Source: Cercis canadensis
Taxonomy: Eukaryota; Streptophyta; Magnoliopsida; Fabales; Fabaceae
DNA: 64,000 nt
NCBI GenBank assembly: GCA_003255065.1
Contig: QAOA01003736.1
Location: 632,226 to 696,225 of the forward strand
Reading direction: 5' to 3'
The notes beneath the pieces are model-generated. The model was given only the letters and a program-made list of their open reading frames with translations, had not been told where the DNA came from and did no database searches. The position numbers and the translations under genes are program-made. Positions within the stretch are counted from its first letter, which is position 1, and each line of letters begins with the position of its first letter. Below, in pieces: positions 33,448 to 44,200 of the stretch.

Positions 33448-35828
33448 TCAAGATTTTTCTAATAAACTTTCTAAATATAAATTTAATATGTATCTCCCTG
33501 TCGACAAAACATCGAGTCTCTTCTCGCTGGGTTCATATTTTCCCTTCCGAAGCTGGTAGCGGTGTGTTACAGCTGAAATGGTATAAGCTTGACCTTCTAT
33601 GGTTACACTTTCTCCACACTGCAAGTTCTGCTTTTAAAAAGAAAGCAATAAGAATATGCGTATTTATAAGGTTGTATATGGCCAAAATGGGAAAAAATTA
33701 GAAATGCTGCACTTTTTCTATTTCCATTCTGACAAGTTATGTTGGCACACGAGTTTGCATGATTGAATCAACAGAGTAATATTGACAAGATGACAAGTAA
33801 ATAGGGCATGGAAAGTTCAACAGAAGAATATGGCACTAGTTTTGCGCTTTCTGATCCATTCAGGTAACTGACATCCACAGCTGGTTAACAAAAACCTTGC
33901 TTCTATTCTTCATCTCATATGGGGCCATATGCCATTCCCCTAGAACTTTTGCCATAGAAAACTAGGAACACTAATTCCAAAAGAAGTAATCACAACCATA
34001 TTACTCAAACCATTAAAGTAAGTATACTAAAATTTCATTCTCTTTTTCACTCGTCAATGAGTAGTTTCAATCACAAATTAGTGTTTACTTCAGTTCAAAT
34101 TGTTTTCAGAAGGGGAGAGAGTCTCACTTGTAGTTAATATTCCTATAACAACTTATCCAAATCTCAACCTTCACAACATTGCAAGGGAATCGTTAGAGGT
34201 GATTCCAGCCATCAACTGGAGAAACTCACCCAGCAGAGTCTGGTTAATTACACCATGAAATTGTTATAGCCTCGTTCAAATATAGTTGAGATCACCACAT
34301 AAATTTATCTTTCATCATTCAGCTGTATCAAGAAATGCAAATGCACTAAAAGATTGCAACCACATACATTCTTGTTAGTTGTTGTGTTCTCGTGAGCTTT
34401 TCAACTTTCTTTGTGGTATACCTTCTTATTCTTCTGTATTGGTGCATATGATCTCTTGAGCATATAAAGACTTAGGTTAAGTACCCAATTCTACACTGCA
34501 TCTCAGCCTATTGGCACATCAAGAAACTTGAGCATAGCAAAATGTTCGGCTGCTAAACATTTCAAAGTAGTTTGGTTGCCCTTTAAACCTGCTCTTTTCT
34601 GTCAACAAGCAAAAATTGTTGGACACTTATTCTTGCACCAAAAAATCTAGACTACAGCAGATATTGCTAGGCTATAAACATGTGAGACAAAAAAAAAAAA
34701 AGAGACTTCNAAAAAAAAGACTTCGCCTGCCCCTTAATGATTACAAGGTCATTGGTATATCAATTCATTTATTAGTTTTTCATTCAAGCTATAGAGCCAA
34801 AGGTATTCTCATCATTTTAATGAAAGCAATACCATGATCTTCCCGAGTCTGTCCTATGTTGCTTCAACAGCATAGAAGCCTAAGGAATCTCCAATTGTAA
34901 ATATTTCTGGGAATTCAAGTCCCCAAAATATCAGTTTATGTACTATATATCAATTAGCAACATCTCGTTCCTTCTCCTGCTAGTGTAAACCCAGAATGTG
35001 CAGAGTAAAGGTTATTTTACCAACTTGTTACATCAGCGAATTTCTGGAGTAAAATGTTTCAGAGAACACAGACATGTTCTATAATTTACTTGTTAGTATC
35101 ATTCCCTCGTTTTAATCCTATCTCTGCCAGCAATTACAGTTCCAATCACTATTTCTAAAATACCCACAGCAAACCTGTTTCCTACCTCTTATAATAATTG
35201 GTATGGTAATTTTTTTTCCCATTTATACGAGGCAGGCATATCACTGTAACATATGGAAGTAAATATAGAGTGGTGAATTTTCTCTCATCAGCAATTAATA
35301 TCTCCAGCTTAAATCAACTGGGTAAGTGTCTATCCACAACAAAATTTATAACAAACTCAGAAATCTGAACAACTTCTTACTAAATCATCCATCATTCTAT
35401 AAAGAAGTAATTCATAACAAGGGGTTCTAAATGATTACCTTCAAGATTGAAATTTTCCAATTCATTTAAAATTAACGAGATATCAAAGCAGTAAAGAATG
35501 TAAATTGAAAATCATATTAGAGCTATTGAGTACTTACGGGAGGAAAGCAACGAACACCAAGACTCTTGGGTGGAGGAGTAATCTCAACGACTTTGTATGG
35601 GTAATTGTTGATGTTAGCTCTTTCTCTGTCTCTATCTCTCTTCCTGCAGGAAATCTCAAAGGACCTCGTCTGCTAAATAAGCAGAAGAAGGAGAAGAACA
35701 AATTAGAGGTTGAAAAGTAGGAAAAGCTGTAGCCACGGGATTGGAACCTCCACAAATAGCATAACTGAATATATTACCTTGTGGTTGTGGTATGGACCCA
35801 GAGCAATGTTCCACGACGCCATTGCCAT
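33448..35828 (-). CDS. Small conserved plant protein of unknown function, possibly plastid-targeted
   Basis: Three exons, minus strand: 35828-35778, 35669-35538 and 33627-33448. Together they give 363 nt and 120 aa, with all junctions in phase 0. The protein starts MAMASWNIALGPYHNHK. It then has a basic/acidic run (SFEISCRKRDRDRERANINN), YPYKVVEITPPPKSLGVRCF, a compact region NLQCGESVTIEGQAYTISAV, THRYQLRKGKYEPSEKRLDV, and ends LSTGRYILNLYLESLLEKS. The pattern CGESVTIEGQAYTI looks like a small beta-barrel, and the Ser-rich start could be a transit peptide. I remember very similar proteins in other flowering plants but cannot attach a function with confidence; a plastid nucleoid (pTAC18/cupin-like) assignment is one untested possibility. 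The second intron is long (about 1.9 kb). A second ATG at 35822 would remove only two residues. Confidence 0.8.
34682..34725. repeat. Short duplication and A-tract around an N
   Basis: An A-run with AGAGACTTC, then N (34710), then AAAAAAAAGACTTC. The right-hand side repeats the left. It lies in the second intron of the small conserved gene and is probably an unmerged join in a homopolymer. Confidence 0.65.
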
Positions 35829-35920
35829 CCTCCAACTCTTTTGGGTCTTCTTCTGAGCACGTTTTTCTTCTCGTTCCTTGATACCAGCTGGTCCCCTATA
35901 CCTTGAATTCTCGAGAGACA

Positions 35921-36024
35921 AAGGCAAGGCCAGAAAAATTCCAGATTTTTGTATGGCGGGACAGGAAAGTGGAAGGCAAGGCCAGAAAAATTCCAGATTT
36001 TTGTATGGCGGGACAGGAAAGTGG
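35921..36024. repeat. Two tandem 52-bp copies just upstream of the small conserved gene
   Basis: The 52-bp unit beginning AAGGCAAGGCCAGAAAAATT and ending AGGAAAGTGG occurs at 35921-35972 and, without visible change, at 35973-36024. It lies about 95-195 bp upstream of the ATG, in the leader or proximal promoter. There is no N between the copies, so this may be a true duplication. Confidence 0.85.
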
Positions 36025-36247
36025 AGTAACGAAAACAATTAAAAAAAAAAAAAAAGGTCTCTGCATAATTTCTGAGGGGAGATCATTATTTTGCGCAAAA
36101 TAGAAATAGTATTAAGATAATTATTTTCAAGTTCTAATAATTTTTTTATATGTATTATATATAAAATTTATAATTATTTTGTTTAGTATATAATTATCAT
36201 ATTTAAATATAAATATAATAACTACATAATGTAAATTTTAACCATGT

Positions 36248-36331
36248 CACAAAATGTCACAAACACAATAAATTCTCTTTAAAACTTCTCACAAAATGTC
36301 ACAAACACAATAAATTCTCTTTAAAACTTCT
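36248..36331. repeat. Two tandem 42-bp copies
   Basis: The unit CACAAAATGTCACAAACACA plus 22 more bases, ending AAAACTTCT, occurs at 36248-36289 and again at 36290-36331. It lies in AT-rich intergenic sequence. Confidence 0.85.
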
Positions 36332-36443
36332 TAAGGTTTTATCTTAAATATTAAAACTTAAGAATAATTTTATCAATAGGTTTTTAAGTCATAAACACTA
36401 ATGGTTAGAACATGTTATAAATTAAAGAAATTCAGATATTTAT

Positions 36444-36493
36444 GGCTAAAAGGTTTGTGAAGGAATCANGCTAAAAGGTTTGCGAAGGAATCA
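36444..36493. repeat. 25-bp duplication around a single N
   Basis: GCTAAAAGGTTTGTGAAGGA followed by ATCA appears before the N at 36469 and again after it, with one T/C difference. This is the same signature as the other N-flanking duplications. Confidence 0.8.
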
Positions 36494-36848
36494 TGGAAGT
36501 GAAACTCTCTATTATTAGTACCCTATTCTCACTCTTTTCAATTCATCCTCATAAAAAATTAAGACTAGCCTAGCAATAAATAAAAACATATATATACATA
36601 TATATTGTGCTCTCTCGTAAAAAGAAAAAAGAAAAAATAATCAGTGCCATAAGTTCTATATAATTTTCAATTGTTATTAAAGAACTCTGCTGCATTTAGT
36701 AAACACAATTCTACATAAGACAAATTTTTGCTTGTTATTTAAAATTTAGCAATGACATGCACACTGATTGACTTACTGGTTTTTAAGAGTTTCCAATGAA
36801 AATATGCGAGGTCCTGAAATGCTATAGAGTACATGCCCTTGACAAAGC

Positions 36849-37216
36849 AAGTGTAACTCAAAAAAGAGCTAACAAATGTTGGATTAACGGTTGGCATATC
36901 AAGGTATTGAGATGCCCTGTAGAAGCAAGCTCTCAGATGATGTATACAAGAGACACAAATCGAGTACAAATATATAACAGTTCGACCTCAAGAAGTAATT
37001 CAAGTAAAGAAAAGGGCAATAGTGGCAGANACAGGAAGTGTAACTCAAAAAAGAGCTAACAAATGTTGGATTAACGGTTGGCATATCAAGGTATTGAGAT
37101 GCCCTGTAGAAGCAAGCTCTCAGATGATGTATACAAGAGACACGAATCGAGTACAAATATATAACAGTTCGACCTCAAGAAGTAATTCAAGTAAAGAAAA
37201 GGGCAATAGTGGCGGA
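36849..37216. repeat. About 180-bp duplication around a single N
   Basis: The segment 36849-37029 (starting AAGTGTAACTCAAAAAAGAG) is repeated at 37036-37216, with the N at 37030 and only a few mismatches (for example CACAAATC against CACGAATC). It is probably a contig-end overlap joined end to end. It lies in the 3' flank of the hnRNP gene. Confidence 0.85.
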
Positions 37217-37522
37217 CACTACAATAGAGTAATGATGAATACGATTGAGAAAAACAACCATCCGCATAATTTGCAGCACTTACATCAATCAGATAGCAGA
37301 CTTCAAAAGAGGGGCCAAGGGTGAAAACTGATTGATCTTGCAAATCTAGCACAGAAAAAGGATGTGCTGAAATGGGAATTTGGAATGAAAATATCCTTCG
37401 CAAATTTAAGCAAAATTAAAAATATAACCTAAGAAACTAAAGAATCAAACACAAAAAACTAAAAACTCAGTTTGCTGCTAGGCATATTAGTCCTACACTA
37501 TAAATCCTTGTTTGACACCCTT

Positions 37523-40209
37523 CTATCTTCCATAAGGATGGTATCGACCACTCCCTGCACCTCCTCCATATCCTCCTCTACTTCCATAAAAGGAACCTCC
37601 ACTACCTCCTCCATATCCACCCCCTAAGCTGGCATCATAGCCGCCTCCATAGGCACCGCCAGAAGGACCACTGCCACCACCATATCCCCCATAATTCTCA
37701 CTAGGTCCACCATAACCTCCAAGATCATAACCTCTGCTAAAGCCTCCTCCATAACGACCAGAGTATCCAAGGGAAGGGTCTCCTCTATAGGGCCCCATGG
37801 CACCAGCATATCCATATCCACCAAATTCACTTCCATAGCCACCATAAGCACCACCCCTACCACCATAGACCCCACCTGACCTATAACCCCCAACACCAAA
37901 GCTACTACTAAATCCATCATAACCATCTCCATATCCACTACTAAATGAAGATCTTGAGTCATTATAGCGTTTGGAAGAAGGTGGTGGCGGGTTTGGCTTT
38001 TTTGGCTCAGCCTTCTTGATTTCCACCTACAAAAGAAAGATGAACACCATATAAGCATCTCCTTAATTGATAAAATTGCATTAAATAAAAAAAAATTCAA
38101 TGGAGAAAACTATGCAAGAGTTTTCTTAATCTTGCATATGATTGAAACAAATTCAGTTTAAAATTTAAAATTAGTGAAATGATTCATAGTCAAGATATGC
38201 TTGACCTCAACCCCCCGTGACAGATCAAACACTAAAACTAAGATTTACTTCCTTGAGGCTGAGTCCAAGTTAGAAGAATACTTAAGGCAACAACCCATGC
38301 ATCTGAAAATTTAACTTAACACCATCCCCAATGCTTGGTTTTACACTCATATCCAATCCTTTCTAAAGCAGTTGCTGCACACTTTATTAAAAGAAAAGGA
38401 AAAAGTACTTTTCTTTTGGTCCATTGGAGGCTACACAACAGGGGCAGCCTACCCAATCCATAATCACCAACAATAAATGATGCTCATCAATCCAAGCCAA
38501 ACACTTCAGATGTTGAGCACCAGGAAAATTCAATCAAGCAACAATCCCATCCCCACCGGAGCAGAAAGATGTTTATCAGGTTACACAACCATGCAACTCT
38601 GCATAGGTGACCCTAATAGTCTAATAGCATGTTTAGTTTAGCGTTGGTATGCCTTAAACCACTTTTATCCCCAAAAGCTAAGTAGCTTATGATTTTGGGG
38701 GCTTCCTGCCACTAAACCAAACACACAATAATTAGGATAGTACAACTGCAGATATTTTGAAATCAGTAGAAATTTGGAAGTCATTTATAAAGTAAAAGCT
38801 CTCTTCTCCCCCTTCTATTCTACATATGCTAGGCAGGATAGTGCAACTGCAACACATGTCAAGGTACTTTCTTTTGGAACAAACATTCCTTACCTGAGTC
38901 CCGGCAAACTCAATCTTGTTCCCCTTAGCTAATAGATCTTCGACAGCTTCCTCAGAGTCAAAGGTGATAAACCCAAAGCCACGAGAGCGATTAGTGGAAT
39001 GGTCCCGCATTATCTGGTGATCTTTGACCTCTCCATAGTGTGTAAAGAAGTCTCTAAACTCATCTGCACATATTTTCATTGTTGTGTAAGTGCTTCTTTA
39101 ATGGTTAAAAATTATTTTCACTATCAACAAATAACTTTTTACTGTTTAGAAAACAGTTGAAAAGGTGGTCTTTAACTTTTTGTGCGCGTGTTTTTTGTTT
39201 TGTTTGTTCTTTTAGGTTCTTCTATGGAAAAGCTTCCATGTATCATTTGTTTAAAATCACTTCTTTTTTCTCTTCTTTTCCAGCAACAGAAAACCAGCTC
39301 TAAGTTCAGATATGACCTACCTTCAGTCACAGTTGAAGGAATTCCACCCACAAAAATTTTCTTCGTCCTGAAATCCTTAGACCCAATAGCTCCCCTTGGT
39401 ATTGTCCGCTTAATTTCAACCTATATGATAACAAGACCATAAGATCCAATGAATGAAACTGTATTTAAAAGAAAAGTATCATATCCTAACTAAGTGTTAA
39501 ATACAATTCCTACTTGCTTGCCATTGATAATATGAGTGTCCTCAATAACTTTATCAACCACAGAGGGATCTGCGTAAGTTATAAACCCAAATCCACGAGG
39601 TTGCCCAGTTTTCCGATCCTTCATTATCACAGAATCCGTAATCTCACCATAGTCACCAAAATGCTTGATAAATTGGTCTGCACAACCAAACAAAATCCCA
39701 ATCCCAAGGGTAAGAAAATATACTAAAATTTATAATAAGAGGAATTGGCACCCGGTAAGACAAAAAGAACTAACCAATTGTCGTTTCTCTCGCTAAACCA
39801 CCTATAAATATTTTTCTGCGCAATTAGGGGTTGAGTGTAATTAGAATCAAATATAAGAAATTCACAGCACTCATTATCAAATGACAACAGATAAGGAAAA
39901 TATTAAAAAAAAAAAAAAACCCTTTTTGAAATGTCGGGCATTTTTCTTCTAAGTCAACAAAAAAAAANAAAAAAAGCAATGGAATTGGAAGCAGTGACAA
40001 GGGAGATTCCTGAGGTTGAATTTCAAGTTTTCTCGAAAGCCAAAGAGGGCGAAAGAGTGAGAAAATATAATAGACAAGGGAAGTTACCCGGGACTGGCTC
40101 CATCGCCGGTTAGAGGTTGGGACTTGTCGTCGTCTTCTTCTCTGTGGCCAAAGGTCCTCACGTCGTTAGACTCTCCATCGACGACAGGGTCGTTTATGGG
40201 TGAGTCCAT
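37523..40209 (-). CDS. Glycine-rich RNA-binding protein with two RRMs (hnRNP A/B type)
   Basis: Six exons, minus strand: 40209-40088, 39815-39775, 39677-39514, 39420-39321, 39063-38894 and 38026-37523. Together they give 1101 nt and 366 aa, with all junctions in phase. An acidic N-terminus (about 40 aa) is followed by RRM1 from KIFIGGLARETT (about residue 42) with RNP1 RGFGFITY. RRM2 runs from KIFVGGIPSTVTE (about residue 130) with RNP1 RGFGFITF. From about residue 218 comes a long Gly/Tyr/Ser-rich tail made of GGYG, YGGG and FGGYG words, ending GSGRYHPYGR. The tail is low-complexity and prion-like, typical of nuclear hnRNPs that bind mRNA and form condensates. The C-terminal PY-type ending may act as a transportin signal, as in hnRNP A1. 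By memory it corresponds to At5g40490-like proteins, neighbours of GP210 in Arabidopsis. It is well separated from GP210 (about 1 kb). Confidence 0.92.
38622..38731. mobile_element. Tourist-like (PIF/Harbinger) MITE, 104 bp
   Basis: The proposed element is 38625-38728 with TAA on both sides (38622-38624 and 38729-38731). The left end TAGCATGTTTAGTTTAGCG and the right end read backwards, TTGTGTGTTTGGTTTAGTG, agree at 14 of 19 positions. A second inverted pair (CCCCAAAA...TTTTGGGG) lies inside, so the whole unit folds back. It lies in the last intron of the hnRNP gene. The 3-bp duplication is weak evidence on its own. Confidence 0.5.
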
Positions 40210-41253
40210 GGCCTCAAAATTGGGAAGGGAGGGTAGAGAATACAAGAGCTACCGTACCGAAGCAGAAGAGAAGGAAACGTAACCCTAGATATTGCTATAT
40301 TTTACAACGCTTCTAAACAAAAGTTTTTTGTTTTGTTTATCAACACTGATGGTGAAAGACCCTTGACTGGCTAAAACCCTTGTGGGAATTCGGTTGTCGT
40401 GTTATGTGAATGGCTGAGGCTGAAGAAGATGGATGACGGTGGTAAATTGGTAATACATTTCGCATCCGCATTGGATTGCTTCCAACCAATGGGCCATAGA
40501 CTTGGATCTAAGTCCAATAAGCTCGGCCCCATCCAAGAAAATCTAATTAACTCTGAACCAATGTGATGACTAAAAAGAAAAAGAACCAGTGACCCAAAAA
40601 AGAAAAACCAAAAAGGCTACTATTGGATTTGGGGCTAATTGACCCAAATAATTATGTTTTGTACGTAAAATACCGGTATTTCAAAACAATTTACTCTAAT
40701 ACTAACGTTTTGTATAATTTCAATATTCGCAATTTGACCAGGTCAATGTCGCCTTTAGGTAAATGCTTAAAGTTTGCTTTGTCTAAAACGGTTTTAGATA
40801 AGAATTTTTTGTTGAAAATTTTTGATTATCATGTATTTGTTAGGTGATTGCTTTATTTGAATAAAAATTTAATGTGATTATTTTGCTTAAGTATATTATT
40901 ATTTATATTTTAATCCATACATGATTTATTTTAAAAAAATTGTAAGCTGTTATTTGCAGCTACTCTTTTCTTGAGTTTAGACCACCTGGATGATACAATT
41001 ACAACTTACAAGACATAAACTAGCTTATCTTCCATAGGAACAAGTGATTAAGATGAATGCAGGTGTTACAATTTACTGCACTGAGAATTCAACCGAGCAT
41101 CTTTAATACACACTAATCACTGAATGACAGCAGATATTCCTACATTTACACAGCTATTATGCAGTCATCAAAATTGTGAGTGTAACTATTACATTACATT
41201 GTACGTGTCAAGGATAGATGATTAGCAGTAGTTATCGCTGATAGGCCAAGAGT
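40210..41253. other. Intergenic region between the hnRNP and GP210 genes
   Basis: The left part is the 5' leader and promoter of the hnRNP gene, running leftwards. The right part, about 40900-41253, is the 3' UTR of GP210. Between them is AT-rich sequence with no recognisable gene; the frame at 40623-40847 has no family features. Confidence 0.5.
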
Positions 41254-44200
41254 CTAAAAAGTGTTTTGCGGATTAACCCTTCTCCTCCCTTCCCGCCTGT
41301 AGTATGGAGTTTCATCAATTGTTCTCCTAACGTAGTCAACGAAGGGCTGAGGTGTCCGAGGAGACATCTCATTTAGAACAGCAGGGCTGCTTCGATCCGG
41401 AGTTGAAGGTGCTGCAATGCTTGAAGTAGCAGGTGCATTGGATTGCTGAGATCTCTCTGGTCTATCCAAGAACCATTTGAAGATAGCAATTGTCCCAATC
41501 AACAGCAGAAGACACCCAGTGATGCTGGCCCAGAAGGCTATATTGATGGTTGGTCCCAATGGTGCTGCTTCCACAGGTTCATAGTTAATGTCTATCTCCA
41601 CTCTCTGACCTGTAAAAAAGGAAAAATAGATAGGTTAAACTTGTAACTCTACAACATATAGAGCTCCGGTCCTTTCCCTTTCTAATAAAAAATTCTATAT
41701 GGGAATCAAGTTATATTAATAAGGACTATGTAGATTAACCATTGGCTGGCAGTGTAACGATGATTTTGTCTTTGAATCTTCTGGCTTTCAGCAGTTTTAC
41801 CTGGAAACATGGAAAAGAGAGTTTAGATTTTGAATCTAGAAAAAGATAAAGTTCTGCTATAATCTTTCTAATAATTGGAATTGGTCTAGTTAGTTTTTCA
41901 GGTCATATTTTACACACAGGACATTTGTCCAACAAACAATATTATTATTACAACTGTTTTGGTAGGGAGTAGTCACTAGTCAGCAACACATAAAGGAAAA
42001 CAGTACTAGGCTAATGGAGATGCATCATCTAACTAGTGAAACCATGAAATTTTATAAATTTAACTCCAGTTTCTCTTTCTTTCTCTCTCTCTCTCTCTCT
42101 CTAAAAGAGTTTCATCTTTTTGATGCAAATAACCTACTTTGAGGACTGAATTGACACTAAAGTGATCAAGTCCTGTCTGGAAGACAGGCATTGAACTCTG
42201 AGACATGTATAACACCCCCTTAAATGAAATTCAGCTAGATTACCATATAATTCCGAATTCAGGTCAGAGAAACGATGAAACAGGCAAAAGCACTCACCTC
42301 ATACCGTGCAAACCCTCCAATGCCAAATTCTTCTTTATGGATGAGACTCATCATAAACAAATCTCGGTGATGCCAGTGAATTTCAACACCTATAATTAGA
42401 AGACAGCCAACGAATTCATGTTATATCTCGTAGATGACAGTGATAAAAAGTATTGTTCAGCCAGCATTGCAGTAGAATTGTAGCATTTATGCTCAGCAAT
42501 AAATGAAGATGATAACTAAAGTGTTGGTAAAAACCTCCATAGGTTGTACAGATTTATTGGTTTCACCTACCACATCCTTATTTGGGGAGGAGTGGAGCTT
42601 AGTGGGTAAAGAGCTACCTTCATCTTTGCCACATGAATGAGGAAAATGGAAAAATAATAACCACACTCACCTGTCTACTTAAAAGCTGTGCACCAGAGTA
42701 TGTGGTCTTACCAGTATTTCCGAAGATGGTTATGCTAGTTTTGTTAGAGTCTGGTGTTAGATTCAACTGCATTGGATTCTGAGGAAGAAAACAGAACATT
42801 TTTCAATATCATAAACTAAATAAATTGATATAGTTTGCCTACGACATTTGCAATTCAATAGATCACAGACATAACAAATTGCAAATTGATAAAATCATTG
42901 TCAAGAGATTACATCATCTAAAAGACAGGCACCCGGCCTAATAAATCCAACATTTAAGTCATACAGATATGAAATCTATGATGGGACTATCAGCACAATG
43001 AGAGGAAAGCAAAATCCAGGAACCAAATTTTACTTTTTGGGTGCGTCATTACCTTGCCCATCTCCATTATAGAGAATCCTCCAATAAAAAGGGCTGATGC
43101 AGATCCTGAAACATGTTTAGCTTCACTAAGAGAAGCATTGACGGTGAGAGATACATCTGGTCTCATTCCTTCTGACTTGGGAACTGAGTGCACCAAATGC
43201 TCAGGTGAGTAAGGAAAAAATAGGCAACATGAATTGCCAGTGTCCAAATCCAACCATGGCTTTGCATACCTTCAGTTAATGCAAATAGATGATAATATAC
43301 TATAAATGACTTGATCATTTAACAAACGTATCAAGAAGAAAAAAGAGAAAAGATAGAGAGATACCCCACAAATGGCGGATCCACTCTACAATTGAATGAA
43401 ATTCTATTACTTCTTTGAGTTGCTCCTGAATTTTCCCTGTAAATATTACTGCTGCAATCAATTCAGACACACAAGTTGTTGAAGTGGTATCATTCAAATC
43501 CAATGCATGTCTGAGTTTACAATTACAATTTACAAACCTGAACTTCACAGAGAAGTTGTATCCTTTTGAAGGATAAGGAACATTAGTTAACATCTCCTTC
43601 GGACTATCCACAGAAACAATATCTCCTTTCAACACTGTAACTGTTGTTTGCAGTTTCAAACTAGCGCATTCAAAAGATACTGTTCATGAATAAAAGAATT
43701 CCAACTTAGGAAATGGTATAATCACATAAAAAATAAAAAAAGAAAGAGTCGGTGACAACTATATAAGAAAAATGATTTTCTGTACTCAAATTTAGCAGAG
43801 ATGAAGATATTGCTATTTCAGCACCTTGAGCTGAACCTTCNCTTTCAACACTGTAACTGTTGTTTGTAGTTTCAAACTAGCGCATTCAAAAGATACTGTT
43901 CATGAATAAAAGAATTCCAACTTAGGAAATGGTATAATCAAATAAAAAATAAAAAAAGAAAGAGTCGGTGACAACTATATAAGAAAAATGATTTTCTGTA
44001 CTCAAATTTAGCAGAGATGAAGATATTGCTATTTCAGCACCTTGAGCTGAACCTTCTCCAATTGCTTCAGTCATCCCAGAGACTACGTCCACTGATACTA
44101 CACTTCCATTTGTGGTAAGCCACTTTCCAGAAACTTTATCATTTAAACCTACAACAGTAAGATGGAATGACACTATCCTTTCAAAGAAAATTCATATAAG

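Larger units (their letters stand above)
35829..37522. other. Intergenic region upstream of the small gene and downstream of the hnRNP gene
   Basis: It contains the promoter of the small conserved gene with its 52-bp tandem repeat, an AT-rich middle part with a 42-bp tandem repeat (36248-36331), two N-flanking duplications (36444-36493 and 36849-37216) and the 3' flank of the hnRNP gene. No coding sequence was recognised. The reading frames between 36739 and 37403 are two copies of the same non-coding stretch. Confidence 0.55.

Noticed and set aside
36739..37403. Pairs of overlapping frames that look like duplicated small genes
   Set aside because: They are two copies of the same non-coding 180-bp stretch on either side of an N, and no protein family is recognisable.
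42580..42660. SINE head (GAGCTTAGTGGGTAAAGAGC) in a GP210 intron
   Set aside because: An A-box-like word is present but there is no B box, tail or duplication, so it is too weak to annotate.
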